NCBI GenBank assembly: GCA_028873965.1
Contig: JAPPMU010000024.1
Coordinates: 82,933 to 146,932 of the forward strand
Length of the DNA: 64,000 nt
Direction of reading: 5' to 3'
DNA from: Chloroflexota bacterium
Lineage (GTDB): Bacteria; Chloroflexota; Dehalococcoidia; Lucifugimonadales; UBA3495
The notes beneath the pieces were generated by a model. The model was not told the DNA's origin, ran no database searches, and saw nothing but the letters and a program-made list of their open reading frames with translations. Within the stretch, counting starts at the first letter, position 1. Every line of letters starts with the position of its first letter. Below, piece after piece: positions 35,373 through 43,841 of the stretch. The translations under genes and the position numbers were made by a program.

Positions 35373-35483
35373 GGTTGGTTGGACCCGACATCTCTCAACA
35401 GCCGCTTGTTTGGCGCAACGCTTATCGTTATAGTGTGGACACTTATCAACAATTTGAATCCATCCTAACCAGGGGTGATTGAG

Positions 35484-36086
35484 ATGACACAGAGCAGCCG
35501 ATTGCGAAGCGGAAACGTCACGGCGCCGGAGACCGACACTACCGTCTACGAGGCCATTCACAACCGCCGCATGAACAACGAGTTCACCGAGTTCGCGCCC
35601 AGCCGCGAGGCGTTGCAGCGGATGCTGGACGCGGCGGTGTGGGCCCCCAACCACCGGCTCACCAACCCCTGGCGGTTTTTCGTGCTGGAAAAGGGCGGCG
35701 AGAAACGCGCGGAAGTGGCGCAGCTCGCATACGACAACCTGTTCGCGCGCAGCGGCAACCACGAGAACGCCGACGGCAGCCGCCAGCGGGTGCTCGACGC
35801 GCCGGCCCTGATCTACGTGTACAGCGTTCCCGCCGACAGCGAGGAGATGACCCAGGAGAACTACGCGGCGGCGTGCTGCGCGGTGCAGAACCTGCTGCTG
35901 GCCGCCGTGGCCGAGGGTCTGGCCGGCGATTGGAGCACGGGCAACACCACCCGGCATCCGGCCCTGGCGGAAACCCTGGGCGGCGAACCCGACTGGACCA
36001 TGGTCGGCGCGCTGTTCATCGGACAGCCGTCGCGCCCGTCGGCGTCCGTGCGCGCGCCGGCGGATGAAGTGACCGCCTGGCTGTAA
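35484..36086 (+). CDS. Nitroreductase family protein
   Basis: 200 residues from ATG 35484 (MTQSSRLRSG), with AGGGG about eight bases upstream; a GTG at 35475 is an alternative. Conserved pieces are VYEAIHNRRMNNEFTEFAPS, MLDAAVWAPNHRLTNPWRFFVLE and CAVQNLLLAAVAEGLAGDWSTG. The FMN-binding RR pair is present. It belongs to the same superfamily as 33401-33922 but to a different subgroup. Substrate unknown. Confidence 0.88.
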   Translation: MTQSSRLRSGNVTAPETDTTVYEAIHNRRMNNEFTEFAPSREALQRMLDAAVWAPNHRLTNPWRFFVLEKGGEKRAEVAQLAYDNLFARSGNHENADGSRQRVLDAPALIYVYSVPADSEEMTQENYAAACCAVQNLLLAAVAEGLAGDWSTGNTTRHPALAETLGGEPDWTMVGALFIGQPSRPSASVRAPADEVTAWL

Positions 36087-36126
36087 CCGAAACCCCATAT
36101 CCCTTCGCCCCTCCTCGCTCCTTTTG

Positions 36127-36256
36127 CACGTACCCAGTTTCGCCCGACTTGTCATTGCGAGCGCAGCGCGGCAATCTCGTGGGGTAACGGTGCCTCTTTC
36201 AGCAACGAGATCGCCGCGTCGCTGCGCTCCTGGCGATGACAAACTGGGTACGCGTG
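36127..36256. mobile_element. MITE-like element, copy of the family at 59952-60083
   Basis: CACGTACCCAGTTT (36127-36140) and AAACTGGGTACGCGTG (36241-36256) form the ends. The interior has GTCATTGCGAGCGCAGCGCGG and CGTCGCTGCGCTCCTGGCGATGAC as opposed arms. CCTCGCTC occurs on both sides (36113-36120 and 36259-36266), a possible but offset direct repeat. The 243-base gap holds no gene; TATACT at 36293-36298 might be a -10 for the downstream decarboxylase genes. Confidence 0.7.
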
Positions 36257-36329
36257 AGCCTCGCTCATGGGGCGACTGATCCCGACTTGCGCTATACTGG
36301 CCGCCGATTCGCAACGCAAGGAGTTTCCC

Positions 36330-36836
36330 ATGCCCTGGGCCGAGACCATAGTTGACACCCTGAAGAAGTGGGACACGTCGCTCATCGCCTACGTGCCCGA
36401 CATCTCCATCGACCGGGTGACCAGCATCATCAACGAGGACCCGTTCTTCCACCTGGTGTCCTGTACGCGCGAGGAGGAAGCGGTGGGCGTGGCGGTGGGC
36501 AGCTACGCCGTGGGCCGGAACGCCGCGGTGTTCATGCAGTCCAGCGGGTTCGGCAACAGCATCAACGGCATCGCCAGCCTGTGCCTGCCGGCGCGGACGC
36601 CCATCCCCATCTTCATGAACCTGCGGGGCCAGGTCGGCGAGTTCAACATCGCCCAGGTCGCCATGGGCCGCAACACCACGCCCATCCTGGACCTGTTCGG
36701 CATCGCCCATTACACCATTGAAAGCGAGGACCGGATGGACACGCTGCTGGACGGCGTGATGAAGCTGTGCCACGCCCACCGCAACCCGGTCGCCATCTGC
36801 ATGACCCCCATGCTCCACGGAGGCAAAATTGCTTAG
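36330..36836 (+). CDS. TPP-dependent decarboxylase, alpha subunit (sulfopyruvate decarboxylase-like)
   Basis: 168 residues from ATG 36330 with AAGGAG at 36318-36323. It is the TPP pyrimidine-binding half of a split decarboxylase: LIAYVPDISIDRVTSIINED, CTREEEAVGVAVGSYAVGRNA (catalytic Glu that activates TPP) and MQSSGFGNSINGIASLCLPA. Best fit is ComD-like sulfopyruvate decarboxylase or phosphonopyruvate decarboxylase. The beta subunit overlaps its 3' end by eight bases. No sulfonate or phosphonate gene is adjacent, so the substrate is not fixed. Confidence 0.85.
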   Translation: MPWAETIVDTLKKWDTSLIAYVPDISIDRVTSIINEDPFFHLVSCTREEEAVGVAVGSYAVGRNAAVFMQSSGFGNSINGIASLCLPARTPIPIFMNLRGQVGEFNIAQVAMGRNTTPILDLFGIAHYTIESEDRMDTLLDGVMKLCHAHRNPVAICMTPMLHGGKIA

Positions 36837-37386
36837 GTTCGACGCCACCCAACTGGTCCTGCGCCACGCCGGGGATTCGCCCATCGTGGGCAACCTGGGC
36901 CCCACCAGCGATGAGCTTTACCACGCCGGCCACCGCGACCGGAACTTCTACACCTACGGCAGCATGGGGCTGTGCTCCTCCATCGCCCTGGGCATGGCCC
37001 TGTCCACCGACGACAAGGTTATCTCGCTGGACGGTGACGGCTCGCTGCTGATGAACCTGGGCGCCATCGCCACCATCGGGCGGGAGAACCCGTCGAACCT
37101 GGTGGTGGTGGTTTGGGACAACGAGATGTGGGGCCAAACGGGCGGCCAGGACAGCCACACCGCCACCAATACCAACCTGGAAGAGGTCGCCAACTCCTGC
37201 GGCATCACGAAGACCGCCACCGTGAACGACCTCGAAACACTGGAAGCGGCCTTCGGCCAAGCCATGCGCGAACCCGGTCCCTGGTTCATCGTCGCCAAAA
37301 TCGAAGAGGCCGACCAATACATGCCCGTCGCCCCGGTGGAGCCGGAGTTCACGCTGTACCGCTTCCGGAATACCTACGTGGGCTGA
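36829..37386 (+). CDS. TPP-dependent decarboxylase, beta subunit (sulfopyruvate decarboxylase-like)
   Basis: 185 residues from TTG 36829, with GGAGG at 36819-36823 inside the alpha gene. It carries the TPP diphosphate site: ISLDGDGSLLMNLGAIATIGRE followed by VVVWDNEMWGQTGGQ. The split into two short subunits matches ComD/ComE. The translational overlap predicts a one-to-one heteromer in the cytoplasm that decarboxylates a 3-substituted pyruvate to the aldehyde. Confidence 0.87.
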   Translation: MLRFDATQLVLRHAGDSPIVGNLGPTSDELYHAGHRDRNFYTYGSMGLCSSIALGMALSTDDKVISLDGDGSLLMNLGAIATIGRENPSNLVVVVWDNEMWGQTGGQDSHTATNTNLEEVANSCGITKTATVNDLETLEAAFGQAMREPGPWFIVAKIEEADQYMPVAPVEPEFTLYRFRNTYVG

Positions 37387-37389
37387 ACA

Positions 37390-38130
37390 GTGGCGTCAGC
37401 GGGAACGGTGGCGGAATACAGCGATTACATCATCTACGCGGACGAGAGCGGAGATCCCAATCCAGCGTCCGTGGACGCAAACTATCCGGTTTTTGTGCTG
37501 AACTTCTGCGTGTTCCGCAAAGACGAGTACGCGAGGTCTGTGCTACCCACAGTAACGGCGTTCAAGTTCGAGCATTTCGGGCATGATGACGTGGTGCTGC
37601 ACGAACAGGACATCCATCGCGGCAAAGCACCGTTCGACTTCGGTCAAGACTCGCAGCGGAAGAAATCCTTCAGGGATGAACTGAACGATAGGGTCGCAGG
37701 ATTTGATTTTGGCGTTATCGCCACAATAATCGAAAAGTCCCGGTTGTCGCAGCAAGTCGTTTCAGAACCCTACGAATTGGCGTTGCGCATTTGCATGGAA
37801 CAGGTTTATGCCTTCTTGGAAAGCCATGGACAAGAGAATTCTATTACGCATATCGTCCTGGAAGGCAGAGGCCGTAAGGAAGATGCTGACTTGTTGAGGG
37901 CTTTTCAGCGCATTGCAGATGGATACAACGATCTTGGAAAAGTTATGCCAGGTTTCGAACTGGTTTTCGCGAACAAGAGCAGCAATTCCATCGGATTGCA
38001 GATAGCGGACTATACCGCCTATTCGATAGGCAGGAATTACGTCAGTCCAGCTCGGCCCAACTTGGTATGGGAGACGCTGGTAAAGCCCAAGATGTTCAAC
38101 GCAGCAACGGTCTTTCCGGCCAGTATGTAG
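37390..38130 (+). CDS. DUF3800 domain protein
   Basis: 246 residues from GTG 37390, three bases after the decarboxylase stop. The opening DYIIYADESGDPNP is the DUF3800 signature, resembling an RNase H-like first strand with acidic residues; further Asp/Glu-containing segments are HIVLEGRGRKEDADLL and GLQIADYTAYSIGR. The fold suggests nucleic-acid metal chemistry, and these genes are frequent in defence or mobile regions; its role is not established. A strong terminator follows immediately. Confidence 0.85.
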   Translation: MASAGTVAEYSDYIIYADESGDPNPASVDANYPVFVLNFCVFRKDEYARSVLPTVTAFKFEHFGHDDVVLHEQDIHRGKAPFDFGQDSQRKKSFRDELNDRVAGFDFGVIATIIEKSRLSQQVVSEPYELALRICMEQVYAFLESHGQENSITHIVLEGRGRKEDADLLRAFQRIADGYNDLGKVMPGFELVFANKSSNSIGLQIADYTAYSIGRNYVSPARPNLVWETLVKPKMFNAATVFPASM

Positions 38131-38158
38131 AAAATCCCCGGAGTAGTCCGGGGATTTT
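38131..38158. terminator. Strong bidirectional terminator hairpin
   Basis: AAAATCCCCGGA (38131-38142) pairs perfectly with TCCGGGGATTTT (38147-38158), a 12-bp stem with a 4-base loop and flanking A and T runs. It begins directly after the DUF3800 stop. Confidence 0.85.
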
Positions 38159-38347
38159 CTCTGGCAAGACTGCCCGTCGGCCCAAGCTGGAGGCCCGTAC
38201 TACTCCGAACCTGCAACCGACCTGGAAACATTGAAGGCCCTAACGAAGAAACACAACATGCTGCCTGTTCCTCGCCGGCCGGAAACAGCCTTACCTTGAT
38301 GGTTATTCTAATAGCATTTGGCTTTCACTGTCAAAAAGCGCGCCGGT

Positions 38348-38377
38348 TTGCCACCCCCGCCCCGGTTGGTCTATGAT
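38348..38377 (+). promoter_or_regulatory. Probable promoter of the 2-oxoacid dehydrogenase operon
   Basis: TTGCCA (38348-38353) and TATGAT (38372-38377) are 18 bases apart, 48 bases before the E1 alpha ATG. The 294-base gap from 38131 holds the terminator, this site and no gene. Confidence 0.4.
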
Positions 38378-38424
38378 TGAGCCGGCGGCCCAGGCCGCTC
38401 ACTTGCGCTTACGACGCATAGGAG

Positions 38425-39495
38425 ATGACCAGCCCGATGACGCAGGCCGCGAGCCCTTTACCCAGCCAGACCAACGCTGACGGCGCAGTCGCCATCGCCC
38501 AGCGGCAAGCCGACGCGGAGGCCCTGCCCGATGGCCTGACCGCCGAAGACCTCGTGGAAGTGTGCCGGCAAATGATCCTGGTGCGCACCATGGACGAGCG
38601 CATCTGGATGATGAACCGGCAGGGCAAGGTGCCCATCGCGGCGTCATGCCAGGGACACGAGGCGGCGGAGTTGGGCTCGCTGTTGGCCGCGCAGAAGGAC
38701 GGCGACTGTTTCCTTTTCCCCTACTACCGGGACCTGGCCGTGAAGATGGCTGCCGGCCTGACGCCGCGGCAGGTGATGCTGTCCTTCATGGGCAAGGAGG
38801 GAGAACCATACTCCGGCGCGCGCCAGTTTCCGCTGCAGGGAGCGGACCTGCCCCGAAACATCATCCAGATTTCCAACGTCGTCGCCGCCGGACTCACCCA
38901 GGGTGTGGGATATGCCCTGGCCTGCAAGATGATGGGCGAGAACACGGTGACCATCTGCTATTTCGGAGACGGGGCGACCAGCCAGGGCGAGACCCACGAG
39001 GCTATGAACTTCGCCGCTATTCACCGTTTGCCGGTCATCTTCATCTGCGAGAACAACAAGTACGCCATCTCGACGCCGCAGGACTCGCAGATGGTGATCA
39101 GCGACGTCGCCGCCCGGGCCGAGGGTTATGGCTTTCCCGGCTTTGTGATCGATGGCCTGGACCTCGTCGCCTGCTACGAGGCGACGCGGCAGGGCATCGC
39201 CCACGCCCGCAGCGCGGGGCCGGTGTTGATCGAGATGAAGGTCGAGCGGTTCATGCCGCACACGACAGACGACGATGACCGGCGCTACCGGGACCGCGAC
39301 GCCCTGGACGCCGCGCGCCAGTACGATCCGGTGGCCGTGTTCCCGGCTCAGATGGTGTCGCGAGGCATCCTCACCCAGGAGCAACTGGACGGGTTCCGCG
39401 CCGACGCCACCCAACAAGTCAACGACGCCACCGACTTTGCCGACGCGGCCCAGCCTCCCGATGCCGCGACGATCGGCGACCACCTGTATGTCTGA
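38425..39495 (+). CDS. 2-oxoacid dehydrogenase E1 component, alpha subunit
   Basis: 356 residues. The N-terminal ~25 residues are low-complexity; a second ATG at 38437 is 12 bases beyond GGAG and may be the true start. Core: CRQMILVRTMDERIW, SCQGHEAAELGS, LFPYYRDLAVKMAAG, and the TPP site YFGDGATSQGETHEAMNFAA with CENNKYAIST. VERFMPHTTDDDDRRYR carries the phosphorylation-loop region. It decarboxylates pyruvate or a branched-chain 2-oxoacid with TPP; the LxxGxxxP details do not separate these, but the branched-chain type is favoured. Confidence 0.9.
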   Translation: MTSPMTQAASPLPSQTNADGAVAIAQRQADAEALPDGLTAEDLVEVCRQMILVRTMDERIWMMNRQGKVPIAASCQGHEAAELGSLLAAQKDGDCFLFPYYRDLAVKMAAGLTPRQVMLSFMGKEGEPYSGARQFPLQGADLPRNIIQISNVVAAGLTQGVGYALACKMMGENTVTICYFGDGATSQGETHEAMNFAAIHRLPVIFICENNKYAISTPQDSQMVISDVAARAEGYGFPGFVIDGLDLVACYEATRQGIAHARSAGPVLIEMKVERFMPHTTDDDDRRYRDRDALDAARQYDPVAVFPAQMVSRGILTQEQLDGFRADATQQVNDATDFADAAQPPDAATIGDHLYV

Positions 39496-39519
39496 TCGAC
39501 ACAGCCGGCCGTACCGAGC

Positions 39520-40002
39520 ATGACAGAAGACAGTCCGGAGCCACGGAACCGGTTGTGGAGTTACGTTGGAAAATGCACACGCTTGATATTTGCGGCCGCT
39601 CTTTACGCTCTAATCATGTGGTACGGGTTGGAGGCTGCAAAGAGCCTCGGCACGCCGCCGACGCTGACGAAGATCGCCGTCGTGCTGATTTCCCTCGGAG
39701 TTGCCGGAAGCACCTACAATATCCTCGTTCAAGTATTCAACGAAATCAGAGGGGGAGCGATGGTATTGGCAGATTTTTTAAACAGAACGCTCTTGGAGCC
39801 ACAAAAGCGACGAGATCGGGAGCGGCTGAAAAAAGCGCGCGCGGAAGCCCATGAAGCAGGTCACGCCGAAGGGCGTGTTGAAGGCCACGCCGAAGGACGA
39901 GCCGAAGCGATGGACATAGTGCGTGCGCTGATGCGCGAAAAGGGTTTGAACCCGGATGACATCATCCCGCCCGAGAACGGAGACCGAACAGCGGCTCACT
40001 GA
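39520..40002 (+). CDS. Small membrane protein with Glu-Gly-Arg repeat, inserted in the dehydrogenase operon
   Basis: 160 residues. Two hydrophobic segments (LIFAAALYALIMWYG near 20-35; IAVVLISLGVAGSTYNILV near 52-71) are followed by a charged helix with EAHEAGHAEGRVEGHAEGRAEA and a C-terminal MREKGLNPDD tail. It lies between E1 alpha (24 bases) and E1 beta (45 bases), all on the same strand. Its plan resembles 32829-33335. I see no enzymatic motif; a link to the dehydrogenase is not supported beyond position. Confidence 0.65.
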   Translation: MTEDSPEPRNRLWSYVGKCTRLIFAAALYALIMWYGLEAAKSLGTPPTLTKIAVVLISLGVAGSTYNILVQVFNEIRGGAMVLADFLNRTLLEPQKRRDRERLKKARAEAHEAGHAEGRVEGHAEGRAEAMDIVRALMREKGLNPDDIIPPENGDRTAAH

Positions 40003-40047
40003 ACCCATCCGGAGTATTATGAAAAGGCTAACTGGCAGGCGCATAAT

Positions 40048-41031
40048 ATGGCAGAGATGACGGTAATTGAAGCGGTGCGTTCCGCGCTCCACGAAGAGAT
40101 GGAGCGGGATGAGCGCGTTTTCGTGATGGGCGAGGACGTGGGCCAACGCGGCGGCGTTTTCCTGGCCACCCAGGGGTTCATCGAAGACTTCGGCCCGAAA
40201 CGAGTCATCGATTCCCCGCTGGCCGAGGCATCGATCATGGGCATCGCACTGGGCGCCGCGTTCCGCGGGATGCGGCCCATACCCGAAGTGCAGTTCTCCG
40301 ACTTCGTGTGGCCCAGCGTCAACCAACTCATCGGCGAAGCGGCCCGCGTCCACTACGGCACCAACGGCGCGCTGAAGGTACCGATGACCGTCCGCATCCC
40401 CTACGGCGGCGGGATCCGCGGCGGGCTGTACCACTCGCAAAACGTCGAGGCGCTGTTCTTCCACACCCCCGGCCTGCTGGTGGTCACGCCGTCGACCCCC
40501 TACGAGGCCAAGGGGCTGCTCAAGTCCGCCATTCGGGACGACAACCCGGTCATCTTCCTGGAACACAAGAAGACCTACCGCCTCGTCCGGGGCGAGGTTC
40601 CCGACGGGGAGTACACCCTGCCCATCGGGCCGGCCGACATCAAGCGAGCCGGCTCCGACGTCACGGTGGTCAGCTACGGCCTGGCGATGCACTACTGCCT
40701 GGCCGCGGCGGAGGCGGTGGCCGCCGAAGGCATCAGCGCGGAGGTTGTTGACCTTCGGACGCTCAAACCGCTGGACACTGAAACCATCCTGGAATCGGTC
40801 AAGAAGACCGGCAAGTTGCTGGTGGTCCACGAGGACAACATCAGCGGAGGCATCGGCGCCGAGATCGCGGCACTGGCTGCCGACGAAGCCTTCGAGTACC
40901 TGGACGCGCCCATCGCGCGCCTCTGCGGGCCCGACGTGCCTACCATGCCCTTCGCCCAGACCCTCGAAGACGCCTATATGCCCAGCCCGGATGCAATCGC
41001 CGCCGAACTGCGTCGCCTGGCGGCCTACTGA
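40048..41031 (+). CDS. 2-oxoacid dehydrogenase E1 component, beta subunit
   Basis: 327 residues of the transketolase-like beta subunit: MTVIEAVRSALHEEMERDERVF, GEDVGQRGGVFLATQGF, DSPLAEASIMGIALGAAFRGMRPIPE (catalytic Glu region), and the C-terminal domain SDVTVVSYGLAMHYCLAAAE through EVVDLRTLKPLDTETI. It forms an alpha2beta2 tetramer with the upstream E1 alpha and reductively acylates the lipoyl domain of E2. Confidence 0.93.
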   Translation: MAEMTVIEAVRSALHEEMERDERVFVMGEDVGQRGGVFLATQGFIEDFGPKRVIDSPLAEASIMGIALGAAFRGMRPIPEVQFSDFVWPSVNQLIGEAARVHYGTNGALKVPMTVRIPYGGGIRGGLYHSQNVEALFFHTPGLLVVTPSTPYEAKGLLKSAIRDDNPVIFLEHKKTYRLVRGEVPDGEYTLPIGPADIKRAGSDVTVVSYGLAMHYCLAAAEAVAAEGISAEVVDLRTLKPLDTETILESVKKTGKLLVVHEDNISGGIGAEIAALAADEAFEYLDAPIARLCGPDVPTMPFAQTLEDAYMPSPDAIAAELRRLAAY

Positions 41032-41046
41032 TATTCTCGCTGCGCT

Positions 41047-41077
41047 GTCATTGCGAGCGTAGCGTAGCAATCTCGTT
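41047..41077. repeat. Half copy of the GTCATTGCGAGCG repeat
   Basis: GTCATTGCGAGCGTAGCGTAG and the following CAATCTCGTT match one arm of the palindromic repeat at 5087-5177. It lies in the 63 bases between E1 beta and E2; the other arm is absent. Confidence 0.7.
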
Positions 41078-41094
41078 CTCATGAGGACTATCCT

Positions 41095-42525
41095 GTGGCC
41101 CAATTGATCGAACTTCCCCACGTCGGCGAGAGCGTCGTCGAAGGCACCATCGGCAAGTGGCTCAAGCAGCCGGGCGACCGTGTGGAACGGTACGACCCGC
41201 TGGTCGAGGTGGTGACCGACAAGGTGACCATGGAAGTACCGTCCCCGGTGGCGGGCGAGTTGCTGCGCATCATCGCCCAGGAGGGCGAGACCGTCCCCAT
41301 GGGCGCGCCGATAGCGGAAGTGGACGACGGCAGCGGGACGGCAACCGGCGCACCGCCAGCAGCAGCGATGGTGTCAGCCTCTGCGCCTGCTCCTCCCACA
41401 ACTCCGCCACCGCACGCTGCACCGGCATCACCGACGCCAACTTCCTACCTCATCACCGACGCCAGGCCCGTGGGCCCCACCGGCGGATCGGCGGTGGAAG
41501 CCCAGAGCCAGGAAGGAGGAGAGACGGCAGCCGAACCCGCGTCGGCAACGGTGGAGCCACCGGTCGTTATCCGGGCGGTGGATCAAGACCGGGAACCTGC
41601 CGGCGAACGCGCGCCCAATCGCCTCTCCCCGGCGGTGCGCCGGCTGGCCGCCGAGCACAACCTGGACGTTGACCGCATCGCCGGCACCGGCATGGGCGGG
41701 CGCGTCACCAGAAACGACGTGCTGCGCTTCCTTGAGGAGCAAGCGGCAACCGTCGCCACGGCGGCTCCCGCAGCTCCGGCGAGCATCCCCTCTCCTGCAC
41801 CCGCGGCTCAACCGACAACTCCGTCTGCCGACGAGGAACGCGTCGCCCTGACCCCCGTCCGCCGCATGATCGCCGACGCTATGGTGCGCTCGGTTACCCA
41901 GATCCCCCACGCCTGGAGCATGGTGGAGGTGGACATCACCAATCTGGTCGGCCTGCGCAACCGGGAGCGCGACCAGTTCCGCGCGCGCGAGGGCGTCAAC
42001 CTGACCTACCTGCCCTTCGCGCTGAAGGCGGTCGCTACTGCGCTGAAGGACAACCCCACTATGAACGCCTCCTGGGGCGACGACTGCATCATCCTCAAGC
42101 GTCGCATTAACCTCGGCATCGCCGTTGCGGCTCCCACCGGCCTGGTGGTGCCGGTGATCCACGACGCGGACCGGCTGAGCATCTCGGGGCTCGCCCACGC
42201 CGTCGCCGATCTGTCGGAACGGGCGCGCGGCGGAACCCTGCGCCTGGAGGACGTGCAGGGTGGCACGTTCACGGTCAACAACACCGGCGCCCTGGGCAGC
42301 GTCCTCGGTGGGCCGATAATCAACCACCCCCAGGCCGGCATCCTGACCACCGAGGCCGTTCAGCAGCGCCCCGTCGTCATCAACGACGCCATCGCCATTC
42401 GCTGGATAATGAACCTGTGTTTGTCCTTCGATCACCGGATCAACGACGGCGCCGAATCGGGCGCGTTCATGCAATCGGTGAAGGCTCGCCTCGAGGCGAT
42501 GGATGGCGACACGCCCATCTACTGA
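41095..42525 (+). CDS. Dihydrolipoyllysine acyltransferase (E2) of a 2-oxoacid dehydrogenase complex
   Basis: 476 residues from GTG 41095. Domains: one lipoyl domain at about 1-77 with Lys43 in VVTDKVTMEVPSP; a long Ala/Pro-rich linker; a peripheral subunit-binding domain near 178-215 (SPAVRRLAAEHNLDVDRIAGTG); and the catalytic domain from about 250, ending with the CoA-acyltransferase motif SFDHRINDGAESG (HxxxDG). It transfers the acyl group from E1 to CoA. No E3 gene lies in the operon. The downstream lipB overlaps by 23 bases. Confidence 0.94.
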   Translation: MAQLIELPHVGESVVEGTIGKWLKQPGDRVERYDPLVEVVTDKVTMEVPSPVAGELLRIIAQEGETVPMGAPIAEVDDGSGTATGAPPAAAMVSASAPAPPTTPPPHAAPASPTPTSYLITDARPVGPTGGSAVEAQSQEGGETAAEPASATVEPPVVIRAVDQDREPAGERAPNRLSPAVRRLAAEHNLDVDRIAGTGMGGRVTRNDVLRFLEEQAATVATAAPAAPASIPSPAPAAQPTTPSADEERVALTPVRRMIADAMVRSVTQIPHAWSMVEVDITNLVGLRNRERDQFRAREGVNLTYLPFALKAVATALKDNPTMNASWGDDCIILKRRINLGIAVAAPTGLVVPVIHDADRLSISGLAHAVADLSERARGGTLRLEDVQGGTFTVNNTGALGSVLGGPIINHPQAGILTTEAVQQRPVVINDAIAIRWIMNLCLSFDHRINDGAESGAFMQSVKARLEAMDGDTPIY

Positions 42526-43222
42526 CCGCGTACAAATCGCGGCTGGACCGGGAACCTGCCGCATCATATGGGCCGGCGTGGTGGGCTACCGGGAGGCGTG
42601 GGACTGGCAGGTCCGTATTGCCGACGGCGTCCGCGACGGGTCACAACCCGAAACGCTGCTCCTGCTGGAGCATCCCCACACCTACACCCGGGGCCGCCTG
42701 GCCCCCGACGGCGACCTGCTGCTGGATGAACCAACCCTGGCCGCTCGCGGCATCACCGTCGTCGAAACCGACCGGGGCGGCCTGATCACCTACCACGGCC
42801 CGGGTCAGCTGGTGGCCTACCCCATCATCCGGCTGCGATCCGGACTCTTGACCAAGCAACGCGGCGGCCCCCACTGGTACGTGCACACCCTGGAACAGGT
42901 CATCATCAACGTGCTGGCCGAGTTCGGGCTGCCCACTGCCACCGTCGACGGACGCACTGGCGTCTGGACGGCCGACGGCCAGCGCAAGATCGCGGCCATC
43001 GGCGTGAAGATTGCCGGCGGCGTCGCCTACCACGGCTTCGCCATCAACGTCGACCCTGACCTGGCCATGTTCGACGGTATCGTCCCCTGCGGCATCACCG
43101 ACCGCGAGGTGACCAGCATGGCTGCCGAGCTGGGCAGGGCGGTCGATTTGGACGCGGTGGCGGGCATAGCGGCGCGGCAGTTCTGCGCAGAGTTGGGATT
43201 AGCAGCGAATTTCGCGGTTTGA
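42503..43222 (+). CDS. lipB: Octanoyl-[acyl carrier protein]:protein transferase
   Basis: 239 residues. Family motifs are complete: LLLLEHPHTYTRGR, TDRGGLITYHGPGQLVAYPI, GVWTADGQRKIAAIGVKI with the catalytic Lys, and the nucleophile Cys in DGIVPCGITDREVTS. LipB moves octanoate from ACP to the lipoyl-domain lysine, the first step of lipoylation. The start codon lies within the E2 gene, matching its role in modifying that protein. No lipA lies in the window. Confidence 0.95.
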   Translation: MATRPSTDRVQIAAGPGTCRIIWAGVVGYREAWDWQVRIADGVRDGSQPETLLLLEHPHTYTRGRLAPDGDLLLDEPTLAARGITVVETDRGGLITYHGPGQLVAYPIIRLRSGLLTKQRGGPHWYVHTLEQVIINVLAEFGLPTATVDGRTGVWTADGQRKIAAIGVKIAGGVAYHGFAINVDPDLAMFDGIVPCGITDREVTSMAAELGRAVDLDAVAGIAARQFCAELGLAANFAV

Positions 43223-43253
43223 TCGCTTACCTGCCAGGTCATTCCCCGGGGCT

Positions 43254-43823
43254 CTAACCCTGACGCGGCCCGAAGGCGAAAATACCGTCCACCGGGCAGG
43301 CGAACCCGGGCAGCACGGGATCACCAACGACCGTATCACCCATGCCGTAGCGCATCACTGAACCGTCATCGTGGTGGGCGTACACTTCCCGCGTTTCAGG
43401 GTACGCTACCAAGACCAGCCTCACTCCGGCCTCCAGCCACATCTGCGTCTTGGCGTCGATTTCCGCTTGCCTGTCGTTGGGTGATACTACCTCCAGAACC
43501 AAATCTGGGATCACGTCGGCATAGCCACGCGACGGCGGCGGTTCCGCCATACGCTCGTAGGAGATGAAACCATAGTCGGGCGCACAGACAGTATCTGGGT
43601 TGTGCTCGATATGTATGCCAGTATCAGCGGCTACGTCATGCCCCAGGTCGCGCTCTTCAGCGAAGTTGCCAATTCGTCGTCCGAAACGCTCCGCTACTCT
43701 TCCATGCTCGTGGCTTGTAAGCGGCACCGCAACCAACTCTCCCCGGATCAGCTCGTAGCGCTTGCCGTCGTCGGGCATGGCCAAGAGATCGTCGGCGGTG
43801 AGCAGTTTTTTGGCGGTGGTCAT
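43254..43823 (-). CDS. Uma2 family putative endonuclease
   Basis: 189 residues with a canonical Uma2 layout: LTADDLLAMPDDGKRYELIRGELV, HGRVAERFGRRIGNF, APDYGFISYERM (acidic residue), VIPDLVLEVVSPNDRQAEIDAKTQMWLEAGVRLVLVAYPETREV (catalytic Glu, Lys). Full length without a coiled-coil tail. It is followed upstream on the same strand by a frameshifted aspartic protease gene, 19 bases away. Confidence 0.9.
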   Translation of the reverse strand: MTTAKKLLTADDLLAMPDDGKRYELIRGELVAVPLTSHEHGRVAERFGRRIGNFAEERDLGHDVAADTGIHIEHNPDTVCAPDYGFISYERMAEPPPSRGYADVIPDLVLEVVSPNDRQAEIDAKTQMWLEAGVRLVLVAYPETREVYAHHDDGSVMRYGMGDTVVGDPVLPGFACPVDGIFAFGPRQG

Positions 43824-43841
43824 TGCGCGAGCTCCATTCGG

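Noticed and set aside
35256-36905. A 549-codon minus-strand frame across the nitroreductase and decarboxylase genes
   Set aside because: It crosses two real genes, two mobile-type elements and their gaps, and shows no recognisable domain.
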